NCBI RefSeq assembly: GCF_000284255.1
Contig: NC_017075.1
Span: 4,898,001-4,962,000 of the forward strand
DNA: 64,000 nt
Source of the DNA: Rubrivivax gelatinosus IL144
GTDB lineage: Bacteria > Pseudomonadota > Gammaproteobacteria > Burkholderiales > Burkholderiaceae_C
Direction of reading: 5' to 3'
How positions within the stretch are numbered: the first letter of the stretch is position 1; each line of letters opens with the position of its first letter. The position numbers were made by a program, and so were the translations under genes. The notes beneath the pieces were generated by a model. That model ran no database searches, was not told the origin of the DNA, and worked only from the letters and a program-made list of their open reading frames with translations. Shown here piece by piece: positions 56,511 through 64,000 of the stretch.

Positions 56511-56538
56511 GCCGGCGGCGGTTCAGGCCGCCGCCGGC
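56511..56538. terminator. Bidirectional hairpin between the M4 protease and the SLAC1-type gene
   Basis: GCCGGCGGCGG (56511-56521) and CCGCCGCCGGC (56528-56538) form a perfect 11-bp stem with a 6-base loop. The stop codon of the minus-strand gene (TGA, 56523-56525) lies in the loop and its last Ala codons form one arm. The hairpin is nine bases after the protease stop, so it can serve both convergent transcripts. No T-tract is present. Confidence 0.55.
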
Positions 56539-57518
56539 TGGATCGTCGCCACCGGCTCGGGCGCCAGCAGCGAGCCGTCGCGCAGGCCGCGCCAGGTCGC
56601 CAGCGACAGCCAGGCGATGACCAGCGAGGCCAGCGCCAGCACCACCGGCGCGAAGCCGGCCAGCGCGCTGCCCGGCTCGGCCAGGCGCAGCGTCAGCGCC
56701 GCAAAAGCCGCCAGCGGGAACGACAGCCCCCAGTGCGGCAGCGCGAAGGGCAGCGCCGCGATGCGCCGCGCCTGCGTGCCCGCCCAGACGACGGCGAACG
56801 CCGCCGCGCCCCAGCACATCCAGGCCAGCAGCGCCGAGGCGCCGAACTGCAGCGCCGACAGCCCGACCACCGCCGGCGGCGCGACGAGGATGAAGGCCGT
56901 CGGCCGGAAGCGTTCCGGCCAGGGCCCGCGCAGCGCGACACGCGTGGCCAGCAGGCCGATGACCACCGGCCAGAACACGAGGCCGACGCCGAACTGCGCC
57001 GCCGACCATTCGACGCGCCCCAGCGGCACGCCGGCCAAGGGCGCCAGCACGTTGCCGACCACCGGGATCAGCATCGCCGGCGTGACGCCGGGCCACTGCA
57101 GGCCGCCGGACTGGGCGTCGTGCCACCAGTGCTGCAGCACCCAGACGGTGACCGCGAGCTGGACCATGCAGCCCAGCCACCAGACGGCTTCGATCCAGCG
57201 CGCGGGCCCCAGCAGCGCCGTGGCCACCGTCGCCAGCAGGATCACCGCCACCGGCATCGCGGCGACGAAGGGGTAGCGCACAGGGTGCCGGCGGTCCTCG
57301 CGCCAGGCCTCGGGGTGGCGCGACAGCCGAAGCCCGAAGGCGACGGCGAGCACGGCGAAGACCAGCGCTGCCAGCACGCCGAGCGCGAGTGCGATCGCGC
57401 CGGCCATCTCGCCCATCAGCGGCACCGCGCGATACCAGGCGAGCGACAGGCCGCACAAGCCCATCACGACGGTGAACCAGCCGGGGTGGAGGTACTTCAG
57501 CGGGGCGGAACGGGACAT
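56523..57518 (-). CDS. TehA/SLAC1-family (TDT) anion transporter-like membrane protein
   Basis: A 331-residue membrane protein with about ten helices. The N-terminal segment PLKYLHPGWFTVVMGLCGLSLAW is the family's conserved start, and HWGLSFPLAAFAALTLRLAEP contains the gate-region consensus. The family includes tellurite resistance TehA, Mae1 and SLAC1 anion channels; the transported anion here is unknown. The start ATG at 57518 (MSRSAPLKYL) is chosen; one eight codons upstream would add MPATTGIA. Confidence 0.87.
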   Translation of the reverse strand: MSRSAPLKYLHPGWFTVVMGLCGLSLAWYRAVPLMGEMAGAIALALGVLAALVFAVLAVAFGLRLSRHPEAWREDRRHPVRYPFVAAMPVAVILLATVATALLGPARWIEAVWWLGCMVQLAVTVWVLQHWWHDAQSGGLQWPGVTPAMLIPVVGNVLAPLAGVPLGRVEWSAAQFGVGLVFWPVVIGLLATRVALRGPWPERFRPTAFILVAPPAVVGLSALQFGASALLAWMCWGAAAFAVVWAGTQARRIAALPFALPHWGLSFPLAAFAALTLRLAEPGSALAGFAPVVLALASLVIAWLSLATWRGLRDGSLLAPEPVATIQPAAA

Positions 57519-57640
57519 GGCGATGCCGGTTGTCGCCGGCATGCGCCGGGCGGCGCCATGCCGGTCGGCCCTGCGTCGGCAGGGTCGGGGTGGATCTCAG
57601 GCGGGCCGGCGGGCGCCCGCGCGCGTGTCGGCCGGCGCGC

Positions 57641-57931
57641 TCAGCGCACCTTGGACAGCAGGTTCTGCACGTCGGCCAGCACGGCGGCGAGGTCGTCCTC
57701 GCGCGCGTCGGACAGTTCCAGGCGCTGCTGCAGCTCCTGCTGCATGAAGCACACCGTCATGCGCACGTAGGTGCTGTCCAGCGCCTTGCGCACGGCCGAC
57801 ATCTGGCCGGCGATCTCGAGGCAGGGTTCGCCTTCTTCGATCATGCGCTGGATACCCCGCAACTGCCCCTCGGCCCGCTTCAGGCGGTTCAGGATGTCGG
57901 TACGGCTGGTGGTGTCGACGAGCGAGCTCAT
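57641..57931 (-). CDS. CsoR/FrmR-family (DUF156) metal- or persulfide-responsive repressor
   Basis: A 96-residue all-helical repressor. The conserved DNA-binding helix is RTDILNRLKRAEGQLRGIQRMIEEGEPC, then LEIAGQMSAVRKALDSTYVRMTVCFMQQEL. Cys37 is at the universal position. The residue 25 further on, His in CsoR and FrmR, is Phe62, and the residue 29 further on, Cys in CsoR and CstR, is Glu66. A second cysteine, Cys61, sits at +24. This ligand set fits none of the copper, formaldehyde or persulfide subtypes exactly. It is the last gene of the adaptor-pump-DUF2892 operon, so it probably represses that operon through the palindrome at 62523-62540. The ATG at 57931 is preceded by weak purine-rich sequence. 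Confidence 0.88.
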   Translation of the reverse strand: MSSLVDTTSRTDILNRLKRAEGQLRGIQRMIEEGEPCLEIAGQMSAVRKALDSTYVRMTVCFMQQELQQRLELSDAREDDLAAVLADVQNLLSKVR

Positions 57932-57985
57932 GGGGCAGGGCTCCGGGGACGGGGCGGATGGGTCTTGTGGCCCCATTGTCGTACC

Positions 57986-58201
57986 TCAAGCACTTTTCGT
58001 GACGGGGACGCCCAGCTTCCTGAGCACGATGCCCAGCGGACAGACCTCGGTGAAGCCGAACTGGAACAGGTTCAGGCCGACGAAGGCGGTGAAGGCGAGC
58101 CACCACTGGCTGACGAACAACGGGCTCGCCGGCGCGCCCAGCGCCAGCGAGATCAGGATGAAGCTGCCCGCGAAGACGCGGATCAGGCGGTCGACGGTCA
58201 T
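57986..58201 (-). CDS. DUF2892 (YgaP-type) inner-membrane protein
   Basis: A 71-residue protein with two membrane helices and the conserved NLFQFGFTEVCPLGIVLRKLG, including one cysteine. DUF2892 domains are found beside or fused to rhodanese domains (YgaP) and in sulfur and metal-stress operons. The ATG at 58201 is two bases after the RND pump stop. No rhodanese is present here. It links the pump with the CsoR-family repressor that follows after 54 bases. Confidence 0.88.
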   Translation of the reverse strand: MTVDRLIRVFAGSFILISLALGAPASPLFVSQWWLAFTAFVGLNLFQFGFTEVCPLGIVLRKLGVPVTKSA

Positions 58202-58203
58202 CG

Positions 58204-61200
58204 TCACGCTCCTTCGGTTGCGGTGGGGCCCTCGTGGCGCCGGCGGAACAGCGCGTAGTACAGGACCGGGATCACGACCAGCGTCAGCAGCGTCGACACG
58301 GCGATGCCGAAGAGCAGCGAGATCGCCAGGCCGTTGAAGATCGGGTCGTCGAGGATGAAGAGGGCGCCGGTCATCGCCGCCAGGCCGGTCAGCGCGATCG
58401 GCTGGGCGCGCACCGCGGCGGCGTCGATGACCGCCTGCTTGAACGCCACGCCGCGTGCGGCCTGCAGCTCGATGAAGTCGACGAGCAGGATCGAGTTGCG
58501 CACGATGATCCCGGCCAGCGCGATCATCCCGATCATCGAGGTGGCGGTGTACTGCATGCCCAGCAGCGCGTGGCCGGGCATCACGCCGATGATGGTCAGC
58601 GCGATCGGCGCCATGATCACCAGCGGCGCGAGGTAGCTGCGGAACTGGGCGACGACCAGCAGGTAGATCAGCACCAGCCCGACGCCGTAGGCCGCGCCCA
58701 TGTCGCGGAAGGTCTCGTAGGTGATCTGCCACTCGCCGTCCCACTTCAGCGCGTACTCGGCGTAGGGGTTGGCGGGCTGGCGGATCCAGTACTCGCCCAG
58801 CGGGCCGGCGTTCGGCAGCGCGGCCTCGGCCAGGCGCGAGCGGATGCCGAACAGGCCGTACAGCGGCGAGTCGGGCGTCGTGCCGCCGGCACCGACGTCG
58901 CCGTAGACGTAGCTGACACCCTGCAGGTCCTTGGTGTAGAGCGGCTTGTCGACGACGCCGCGTTCGACACGCACCAGCTCCGACAGCGGTACCAGAGGGC
59001 CCGAGGCGCTGCGCAGCGGCAGCGCCAGCAGCGCGTCCAGCCCGACCTGGGCCTCGCGCGGCAGCTGCAGGCGCACCGGCACCGGGTACTTGGACTGGCC
59101 GTCGTGCAGCCAGGCGGCGTCGGCGCCCGACAGCGCGCCCTGCACCGTGGCCGCGATGTCGTCGGCGGCGATGCCCAGCGTGTCGGCACGCTGGCGGTTC
59201 ACGCGCAGGAAGGCGCGCGGCGCGTCGGCGTGCAGCGAACTGTCGATCGAGCTCACGTCGGGCGTCGCGTGGAATGCCTGCTCCAGCCGCGAGGCGAGCT
59301 GCTGGCGGCCGGCTTCGTCGGGGCCGTAGACCTCGGCGACGATCGGGCTCATCACCGGCGGGCCGGGCGGCACCTCGACGAGCTTCAGCTTGGCGCCACG
59401 GCGCGCGGCGATCTGCTGCAGCTCCGGGCGCAGGCGCTGGGCGATGGCGTGGCTCTGCTCGTGGCGCTCGGACTTGTCGACCAGGTTGACCTGCAGCTCG
59501 CCCTGTTCGGCGTCGGCGCGCAGGTAGTACTGGCGCACCAGGCCGTTGAAGGTGATCGGGCTGGCGGTGCCGGCGTAACCCTGCAGGTCGCGCACCTCGG
59601 GCTGGGCGGCGAGGAAGGCGCCGAGCTCGTGCAGCGTCGCCGCGGTGTCTTCCAGCGGCGTGCCGGCCGGCATGTCGACGACGAGCGCGAACTCGCTCTT
59701 GTTGTCGAAGGGCAGCATCTTCAGCACCACCCACTGCACGGCGGCCAGGCCGACCGACAGCACGAGCGCCGCGACGATGCCCGCCAGCAGCAGCCAGCGC
59801 TTGCGTGCGCTGTCCAGCAGCGGCTGCAGCAGCCGCGTGAAGAGCGCCTGCAGCCGCCCGGCCAGCGCCTCGGCGCGGCCGCCGTGCGCCGCCGCGCCGT
59901 GCGGCTTCATCAGCTTGAGCGCCAGCCAGGGCGTCACCGTGAAGGCGATCGCCAGCGAGATCGCCATGCCCAGGCTGGAGTTGATCGGGATCGGGCTCAT
60001 GTACGGGCCCATCAGCCCGCTGACAAAAGCCATCGGCAGCAGCGCCGCGATGACCGTCATCGTCGCCAGGATCGTCGGCCCGCCGACCTCGTCGACCGCG
60101 GCGGGGATGATCTCCACGAGCGGCCGGCCGGGCTCCAGGCGCTGGTGGCGGTGGATGTTCTCGACCACCACGATGGCGTCGTCGACGAGGATGCCGATCG
60201 AGAAGATCAGCGCGAACAGCGACACGCGGTTCAGCGTGAAGCCCCAGGCCCAGCTGGCGAACAGCGTCGCGGCCAGCGTCAGCACGACGGCGGCGCCGAC
60301 GATCACCGCCTCGCGCCGCCCCAACGCCAGGCCGACGAGCAGGATCACCGAGCCGGTGGCGAAGACGAGCTTGCTGATCAGCTTGTTCGCCTTCTCGGCG
60401 GCGGTGGCGCCGTAGTCGCGCGTCACCGTGGCCTCGACGCCCTCGGGCAGCAGGCCGTTGCGCAAGGCGTCGACCCGTTCGCGTGCGGCGCGCGCGACGT
60501 CCACCGCATTCGTGCCGGGCTTCTTCGTCAGCGTCAGCGTCACCGCCGGGTGGCCGCCGGCCGTTCCGGCACCGCCGGGCGTGAACCAGACGTAGCGCGA
60601 GGGCTGGGCCGCGCCGTCGACGACCTCGGCCACCTCGCGCAGATAGACCGGGCGGCCGGCGTGCGTGCCGACGACCAGTTCGCCGACCTCGGCGGCCGAA
60701 CGCAGGAACTCGCCGGTCTCGACGGTCAGCGCGCCGCCGCGTTCGTCGATCACGCTGCCGGCCGGCATGCCCTGGTTGGCGGCGGCCAGCGTCTGCTTCA
60801 GGCGCAGGATGTCGACGCCACGCTCGCGCAGCCGCGCCGGCTGCAGCGTCACCTGGACGACGCGGCCGGGGCCGCCGATCGTCTGCACCTCGCGCGCGCC
60901 GGGCACACGCTTCAGTTCGGCCTCCAGCGCGTGCGCGACACGCTCCAGGTCGGCGGCGGCGCGGTCGTCGCGGCTCCACAGCGTCAGCGCCAGCACCGGC
61001 ACGTCGTCTATGCCCTTGGGCTTGACGATGGGCGGGAGCGTGCCCAGGCCGGCGGGCAGCCAGTTCTGGTTGGCGTCGAGCACGTCGTACAGGCGGACCA
61101 GCGCTTCGGTGCGGGGCACGCCGACCTCGAACTGCACGGTCAGCACGGCCAGGCCCGGGCGCGAGACCGAGAAGGTGTGCTCGATGCCGGCGATCCGGCC

Positions 61201-61452
61201 CAGCACCTGCTCGGCCGGGCGCGCGACCATGTTCTGCACGTCGGCCGACGAGGCGCCCGGGAACGGGATCAGCACGTTGGCCATCGTGACGTTGATCTGC
61301 GGCTCTTCCTCGCGCGGCGTGACCAGCACCGCGAACAGGCCCAGCAGCAGCGCGACCAGCGCCAGCAGCGGCGTGAGTGCGTTGGCCTGGAAGGCGCGCG
61401 CCAGACGGCCGGCGATGCCCATAGCGTTGTCGGCCACGGCGCGCTCCGTCAC
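58204..61452 (-). CDS. RND-family efflux pump inner-membrane protein
   Basis: A 1082-residue AcrB/HAE1-like pump subunit. The first helix lies at about 25-45, the porter domain contains VTMANVLIPFPGASSADVQNMV, and the proton-relay aspartate pair is in GILVDDAIVVVENIHRH. The second porter half follows, with later helices such as IGMIALAGIIVRNSILLVDFIELQ. The start GTG at 61452 overlaps the adaptor gene's stop (GTGA), so it is coupled; a start at the internal ATG 61432 is less likely. Substrate is unknown; regulation by a CsoR-type repressor suggests a metal or reactive sulfur species. No outer-membrane factor gene is adjacent. Confidence 0.92.
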   Translation of the reverse strand: MTERAVADNAMGIAGRLARAFQANALTPLLALVALLLGLFAVLVTPREEEPQINVTMANVLIPFPGASSADVQNMVARPAEQVLGRIAGIEHTFSVSRPGLAVLTVQFEVGVPRTEALVRLYDVLDANQNWLPAGLGTLPPIVKPKGIDDVPVLALTLWSRDDRAAADLERVAHALEAELKRVPGAREVQTIGGPGRVVQVTLQPARLRERGVDILRLKQTLAAANQGMPAGSVIDERGGALTVETGEFLRSAAEVGELVVGTHAGRPVYLREVAEVVDGAAQPSRYVWFTPGGAGTAGGHPAVTLTLTKKPGTNAVDVARAARERVDALRNGLLPEGVEATVTRDYGATAAEKANKLISKLVFATGSVILLVGLALGRREAVIVGAAVVLTLAATLFASWAWGFTLNRVSLFALIFSIGILVDDAIVVVENIHRHQRLEPGRPLVEIIPAAVDEVGGPTILATMTVIAALLPMAFVSGLMGPYMSPIPINSSLGMAISLAIAFTVTPWLALKLMKPHGAAAHGGRAEALAGRLQALFTRLLQPLLDSARKRWLLLAGIVAALVLSVGLAAVQWVVLKMLPFDNKSEFALVVDMPAGTPLEDTAATLHELGAFLAAQPEVRDLQGYAGTASPITFNGLVRQYYLRADAEQGELQVNLVDKSERHEQSHAIAQRLRPELQQIAARRGAKLKLVEVPPGPPVMSPIVAEVYGPDEAGRQQLASRLEQAFHATPDVSSIDSSLHADAPRAFLRVNRQRADTLGIAADDIAATVQGALSGADAAWLHDGQSKYPVPVRLQLPREAQVGLDALLALPLRSASGPLVPLSELVRVERGVVDKPLYTKDLQGVSYVYGDVGAGGTTPDSPLYGLFGIRSRLAEAALPNAGPLGEYWIRQPANPYAEYALKWDGEWQITYETFRDMGAAYGVGLVLIYLLVVAQFRSYLAPLVIMAPIALTIIGVMPGHALLGMQYTATSMIGMIALAGIIVRNSILLVDFIELQAARGVAFKQAVIDAAAVRAQPIALTGLAAMTGALFILDDPIFNGLAISLLFGIAVSTLLTLVVIPVLYYALFRRRHEGPTATEGA

Positions 61453-62507
61453 TTGGCAGCCAGCGCGCCGGCCAGGCCGGCACGCACGGCGTCGGCGGCG
61501 ACACGTTCGCCGCCCTTCAGGCCGGCGAGGATCTCGACCGTGTCGCCTAGCGTCGCGCCGGCGCGCACCGCCTGCAGCACGAAGCCTTCGCCACGCTGCA
61601 CGTAGACCGCGCTCAGCTCGCCACGGCGCAGCAGCGCCGCCGCCGGCACGGCCAGCCGGCCGGCGGGTGCGGCGGCGCCGGGCACGCCGGCGAAACGCAC
61701 GCGCACGTTCTGGCCAGGCGCGAGGCCGGCGGTCGCCGCCGGCGGCAGATCCAGCCGCCATTCGACGGTCTGCGAGACGGCGTCGGTGGCCGGGAGTTCG
61801 GTCTTGGCGACCGGCGCGACACGTCGGCCGTCGGGCAGCACGATCTCGACGCCGGCCGCCGCACGCGCCGCCGCCGAACGCGAAGCCGGCAACTGCACGA
61901 CGGCGCGCAGCGCGCCCGGCGCGTAGACGGTGGCGATCGCACGCCCGGCGCTGGCCAGGTCGCCGGCTTCGACATGCGTGGCCTGCACGACGGCGTCGAA
62001 CGGCGCGACGACGGCGGTGAAACCTCGTGCCAGCGCCGCCTGTGCGCGCGCGGCACGCGCCTGCTCCAGGCCGGCCTGGGCGGCGTGCGCCTGGGTCTCT
62101 GCGGTGTCCAGCGCCGCCTGGCTGACGAAACCCTGGCTGCGCAGCTCGCGCGTGCGCTGCAGCTGCAGCGAGGCGTTGCGCCACTCGGCGTCGGCCTGGG
62201 CGACGCCGGCTTCGCCGCGCAGCAGCCCGGCCTGGGTGTCGCGTTCGTCGATGCGCGCGATCAGCTGGCCGGCCTTGACGCGCTCGCCGGCCTTCACCGC
62301 GAGCTGCAGCACGTTGCCCGAGACCTGGGCGGCGACGGTGCTCTGGCGCAGCGCCTGCAGGCTGGCGTCGATCTCGAAACCGCCGGCCGCGGCGGCCTGG
62401 CCGACGACGACGACCGGCACCGCCGGTGGCGCGGCCGACGCGGCCAGGCCGGCGAGCAGCGCCGGCAGCAGGGACGAGCGCACGACGGCGCGGACGATCG
62501 GGTTCAT
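61449..62507 (-). CDS. RND efflux periplasmic adaptor (HlyD/MFP family)
   Basis: A 352-residue periplasmic adaptor with a signal segment (about 1-27, ALLAGLAASAAPPAVPVV) that lacks a lipobox cysteine. The lipoyl-like motif LQLAVKAGERVKAGQLIARID is near residue 65, a coiled-coil hairpin (about 90-150) contains the Ala/Arg/Gln-rich helices, and the beta-barrel part is about 160-300. Its start ATG at 62507 coincides with the transcription start predicted from the promoter at 62514-62542, so translation is likely leaderless. It is the first gene of the operon. Confidence 0.92.
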   Translation of the reverse strand: MNPIVRAVVRSSLLPALLAGLAASAAPPAVPVVVVGQAAAAGGFEIDASLQALRQSTVAAQVSGNVLQLAVKAGERVKAGQLIARIDERDTQAGLLRGEAGVAQADAEWRNASLQLQRTRELRSQGFVSQAALDTAETQAHAAQAGLEQARAARAQAALARGFTAVVAPFDAVVQATHVEAGDLASAGRAIATVYAPGALRAVVQLPASRSAAARAAAGVEIVLPDGRRVAPVAKTELPATDAVSQTVEWRLDLPPAATAGLAPGQNVRVRFAGVPGAAAPAGRLAVPAAALLRRGELSAVYVQRGEGFVLQAVRAGATLGDTVEILAGLKGGERVAADAVRAGLAGALAAK

Positions 62508-62513
62508 GCCGCC

Positions 62514-62542
62514 ATCTTATCCGATACCCCACAGGGTATCAA
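62514..62542 (-). promoter_or_regulatory. Promoter of the RND operon
   Basis: On the minus strand TTGATA (62537-62542), a 17-base spacer and TAAGAT (62514-62519) form a good sigma-70 promoter. The predicted start is at or beside the adaptor ATG (62507). The CsoR-type palindrome at 62523-62540 covers most of the spacer and part of the -35, so a bound repressor would block RNA polymerase. Confidence 0.7.
62523..62540. promoter_or_regulatory. CsoR-family operator 1 (RND operon)
   Basis: GATACCC-CACA-GGGTATC is a perfect 7-bp inverted repeat, with C/G tracts flanked by A/T as in CsoR-family operators. Its core TACCCC-N4-GGTATC is repeated at 63017-63032. The regulator is inferred to be the DUF156 protein at 57641-57931. 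Confidence 0.65.
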
Positions 62543-62597
62543 ACAGGTGCAGCTGAACCCGACCGGCGGCGTGCCGGATGTCGCGGGCGGCGGGATC

Positions 62598-62987
62598 TCA
62601 GCCGGGCAGGCCGGCGCAGGGATCGCGGCGCGGCATCGCCGGCACCGCGACGCCGCGCTCCTTGGCGCGCGCGGCCATCTCGGTGTGGTGCTGCTCGACG
62701 TAGGCGCGGCAGTCGGCGCCTGTCGTCATCGACCGCATCTTGGTCTGGTGCGCCGTGCGTTCCTCGGGCGTCATCAGCGCCCAGCCGGGCGTCACGCCCT
62801 GGCCCCAGCGCGCGGCACCGCGGCCGCCGCCCGGGCCCATGCCGCCACCCATTCCGCCTCCCATGCCGGGGCCGGCCCCCTGGACCGGCGCGCTGGCGGC
62901 ACCGGCAGGCGCCGGCGTCTGGGCAAAAGCGGCCGCGGCGGCGAGGGCCGCAGCGGCGAACACGAAGGCATGGCGGATCGTCGACAT
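62598..62987 (-). CDS. Gly-rich exported protein of unknown function
   Basis: A 129-residue protein with a signal peptide (MSTIRHAFVFAAAALAAAAAF, ending AFAQ), a Gly/Met-rich linker (about 38-55, GMGGGMGGGMGPGGG) and a hydrophilic C-terminal part with TPEERTAHQTKMRSM, CRAYVEQHH and a final DPCAG. The Met, His and two Cys residues could bind metal. AGGAG precedes the ATG at 62987. The second CsoR-type site lies 30-45 bases upstream, so it is likely coregulated with the efflux operon. No known family could be assigned. Confidence 0.8.
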   Translation of the reverse strand: MSTIRHAFVFAAAALAAAAAFAQTPAPAGAASAPVQGAGPGMGGGMGGGMGPGGGRGAARWGQGVTPGWALMTPEERTAHQTKMRSMTTGADCRAYVEQHHTEMAARAKERGVAVPAMPRRDPCAGLPG

Positions 62988-63015
62988 CGTCGTCTCCTGG
63001 AGCGAGAGCCCCAAT

Positions 63016-63582
63016 CTACCCCCCACGGTATCCAGGGGATTGATCCAGAGACAGACGCGAGGCGATACGCGCCAGCCGCGCCTGGCCGCGCACCGGCTCG
63101 GCGTCCAGCGCGAGCCAGCGTGTCGGCAGCTCGCCGCCGGACTGCACTTCGGCCGGCAGGCGCGCGAGAAAGCAGAAGTCCAGATGCAGGTGGCCGGGCT
63201 CGCCACGGCGCGGGTTCGGCGGGATGGCGTGCAGGTCGACGTCGACGGCGAGGTCGCCGAGCACCGCGGCGTCGGCGACGGCGTCGCCGCATTCCTCGCG
63301 CAGCTCGCGTTCGGCGGCCTGGCGCAGCGTCTCGCCGGGCTCGAGGTGGCCGCCGGGCTGCAGCAGCCGGCCCAGCGTCGGGTGCTCGACGAGCAGCGTG
63401 CGCCGGCCGTCGACATCGACGACGAAGACGCTGGCCGTCAGGTGCCAGGGAAAGCTCCAACGCCGGCCGTGGGCGGCGGTGACGGGCGCGCAGCGGTCGA
63501 AGGCCGCCCAGTCCAGGTCGGGGCGGGCGGCACGCGCCCGCGCGATCTCGGCCAGCACGGCGGCCAGCGGCAGGTCATGCAT
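63016..63582 (-). CDS. Nudix hydrolase
   Basis: A 188-residue hydrolase with the Nudix box GGHLEPGETLRQAAERELREECG and, before it, SVFVVDVDGRRTLLVEHPTLGRLLQPG, which resembles enzymes acting on NDP-sugars or nucleotides; the substrate is not clear. The start ATG at 63582 (MHDLPLAAVLAEI) avoids the ssb terminator, which overlaps an upstream in-frame start. The stop codon is at 63016-63018, at the second CsoR-type site. Confidence 0.88.
   Translation of the reverse strand: MHDLPLAAVLAEIARARAARPDLDWAAFDRCAPVTAAHGRRWSFPWHLTASVFVVDVDGRRTLLVEHPTLGRLLQPGGHLEPGETLRQAAERELREECGDAVADAAVLGDLAVDVDLHAIPPNPRRGEPGHLHLDFCFLARLPAEVQSGGELPTRWLALDAEPVRGQARLARIASRLSLDQSPGYRGG
63017..63032. promoter_or_regulatory. 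CsoR-family operator 2
   Basis: TACCCC-CCAC-GGTATC shares TACCCC-N4-GGTATC with operator 1 at 62525-62540. It sits 30 bases upstream of the Gly-rich protein ATG on the minus strand and over the Nudix stop codon. A TAGATT (63013-63018, minus strand) could be a -10. Confidence 0.55.
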
Positions 63583-63598
63583 CACGGACAGAAGGCTC

Positions 63599-63639
63599 GG
63601 AAAAAGAAACGGCCCGCGCACCCGAAGGCGGCGGGCCGT
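63599..63639 (-). terminator. Intrinsic terminator of ssb
   Basis: On the minus strand ACGGCCCGC (from 63639 downwards) pairs with GCGGGCCGT (63617 to 63609) as a 9-bp stem with a 13-base loop, followed by TTTCTTTTTCC. It is 21 bases after the ssb stop. This is the only clear T-tract terminator found in the window. Confidence 0.85.
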
Positions 63640-63660
63640 GACGGCCAGCGGCCGACAGGC

Positions 63661-64000
63661 TCAGAACGGAATGTCGTCGTCCATGTCGTCGAAGCCGGTG
63701 CTCGACTTCTGCGGCGCCGGCGCGCGCGGCGCGGGGGCCTGCGGGCGCGGTGCCGGGGCGCGGCGGGCCGGCGGCGCGCCCATGTCGTCGCCACCGCCGT
63801 AGTCGCCGCCGCCACCGCCGCCGCCTTCACGGCCGCCGAGCAGCTGCATTTCCATCGCGATGATTTCGGTCGTGTACTTCTCGACGCCGTCCTTGTCGGT
63901 CCACTTGCGCGTCTTCAGACGGCCTTCGACGTAGACCGGGCGGCCCTTCTTCAGGTACTCGCCGGCGATCTCGGCCAGGCGGTCGTAGAAGACCACGCGG
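63661..64000 (-). CDS. ssb: Single-stranded DNA-binding protein, N-terminal part outside window
   Basis: The reading frame is open past the window end; the visible part begins [20 protein letters not shown], which is the middle of the OB fold ([17 protein letters not shown] in other SSBs). It continues [21 protein letters not shown] and ends in the acidic tip DDMDDDIPF, which binds partner proteins. The Gly/Pro-rich linker lies between. About 60 residues of the start should be outside. Binds single-stranded DNA in replication and repair. Confidence 0.95.
   Translation of the reverse strand, partial: RVVFYDRLAEIAGEYLKKGRPVYVEGRLKTRKWTDKDGVEKYTTEIIAMEMQLLGGREGGGGGGGDYGGGDDMGAPPARRAPAPRPQAPAPRAPAPQKSSTGFDDMDDDIPF

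Overview
The window is GC-rich (about 70% by eye), densely coded chromosomal DNA with long spurious frames on both strands. It looks like a photosynthetic Burkholderiales betaproteobacterium, most probably Rubrivivax gelatinosus or a close relative. The reasons are the anaerobic Mg-protoporphyrin ester cyclase BchE followed by BchJ, a separate BchO-type hydrolase, betaproteobacterial housekeeping genes, and an Lpt/RpoN block. The genus is inferred from gene content and not from a database match. No rRNA, tRNA, CRISPR array, transposase or prophage was seen, and no gene-free stretch exceeds about 275 bases.

Layout. 1-9.2 kb: nucleoside salvage, with a periplasmic 5'-nucleotidase (cut by the window start), thymidine phosphorylase and a TrpF-like enzyme on the plus strand. 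These converge with a BMP-type nucleoside ABC transporter (two permeases and a double ATPase) on the minus strand. The matching binding protein lies 1.6 kb upstream, beyond two unrelated genes. 9.4-11.7 kb: bchE-bchJ behind a candidate FNR box. 11.8-17 kb: purB, pyrF and a four-PAS hybrid histidine kinase. 17-21.5 kb: an M14 peptidase, a class II glutamine amidotransferase, a geranylgeranyl-reductase-family flavoprotein and a DksA-type zinc finger protein; a 269-bp element with long inverted termini sits in this block. 21.5-25.5 kb: malate synthase G and a haloacid dehalogenase divergent from a LysR regulator. 25.5-28.2 kb: a PsiF-like protein, a sigma-28-type factor and a kinase/cyclic-nucleotide-domain fusion.

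28.3-36.3 kb is a long plus-strand block: argS, a SPOR protein, dsbA, lptA, lptB, rpoN, an RlmL-type methyltransferase and a FrnE-like thioredoxin-fold protein. 36.3-43.8 kb is a minus-strand block: amidase, rsmE, an unknown gene, fadD and the three-subunit transhydrogenase pntAA-pntAB-pntB. 43.9-48.9 kb: a Nudix hydrolase, an Aer-like chemoreceptor, CysB, a less GC-rich lipoprotein gene and a cold-shock/DUF1294 fusion. 48.9-52.9 kb: sulfate ABC transporter sbp-cysT-cysW-cysA on the minus strand. 53-57.5 kb: bchO, a histidine phosphatase, a small Pro-rich protein, a secreted M4 protease and a TehA/SLAC1-type carrier.

57.6-62.5 kb is an efflux operon (adaptor, RND pump, DUF2892 protein, CsoR-family repressor). 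An 18-bp palindrome overlaps its promoter, and a second copy of the palindrome core lies before a small secreted Gly-rich protein at 62.6-63.0 kb. This is the best candidate for an undescribed regulon, because the repressor lacks the usual CsoR/FrmR/CstR ligand pattern. The window ends with a Nudix hydrolase and the 3' part of ssb followed by a clear intrinsic terminator. Many start codons here sit 6-10 nt after a -10-like hexamer with no Shine-Dalgarno, suggesting frequent leaderless transcription.
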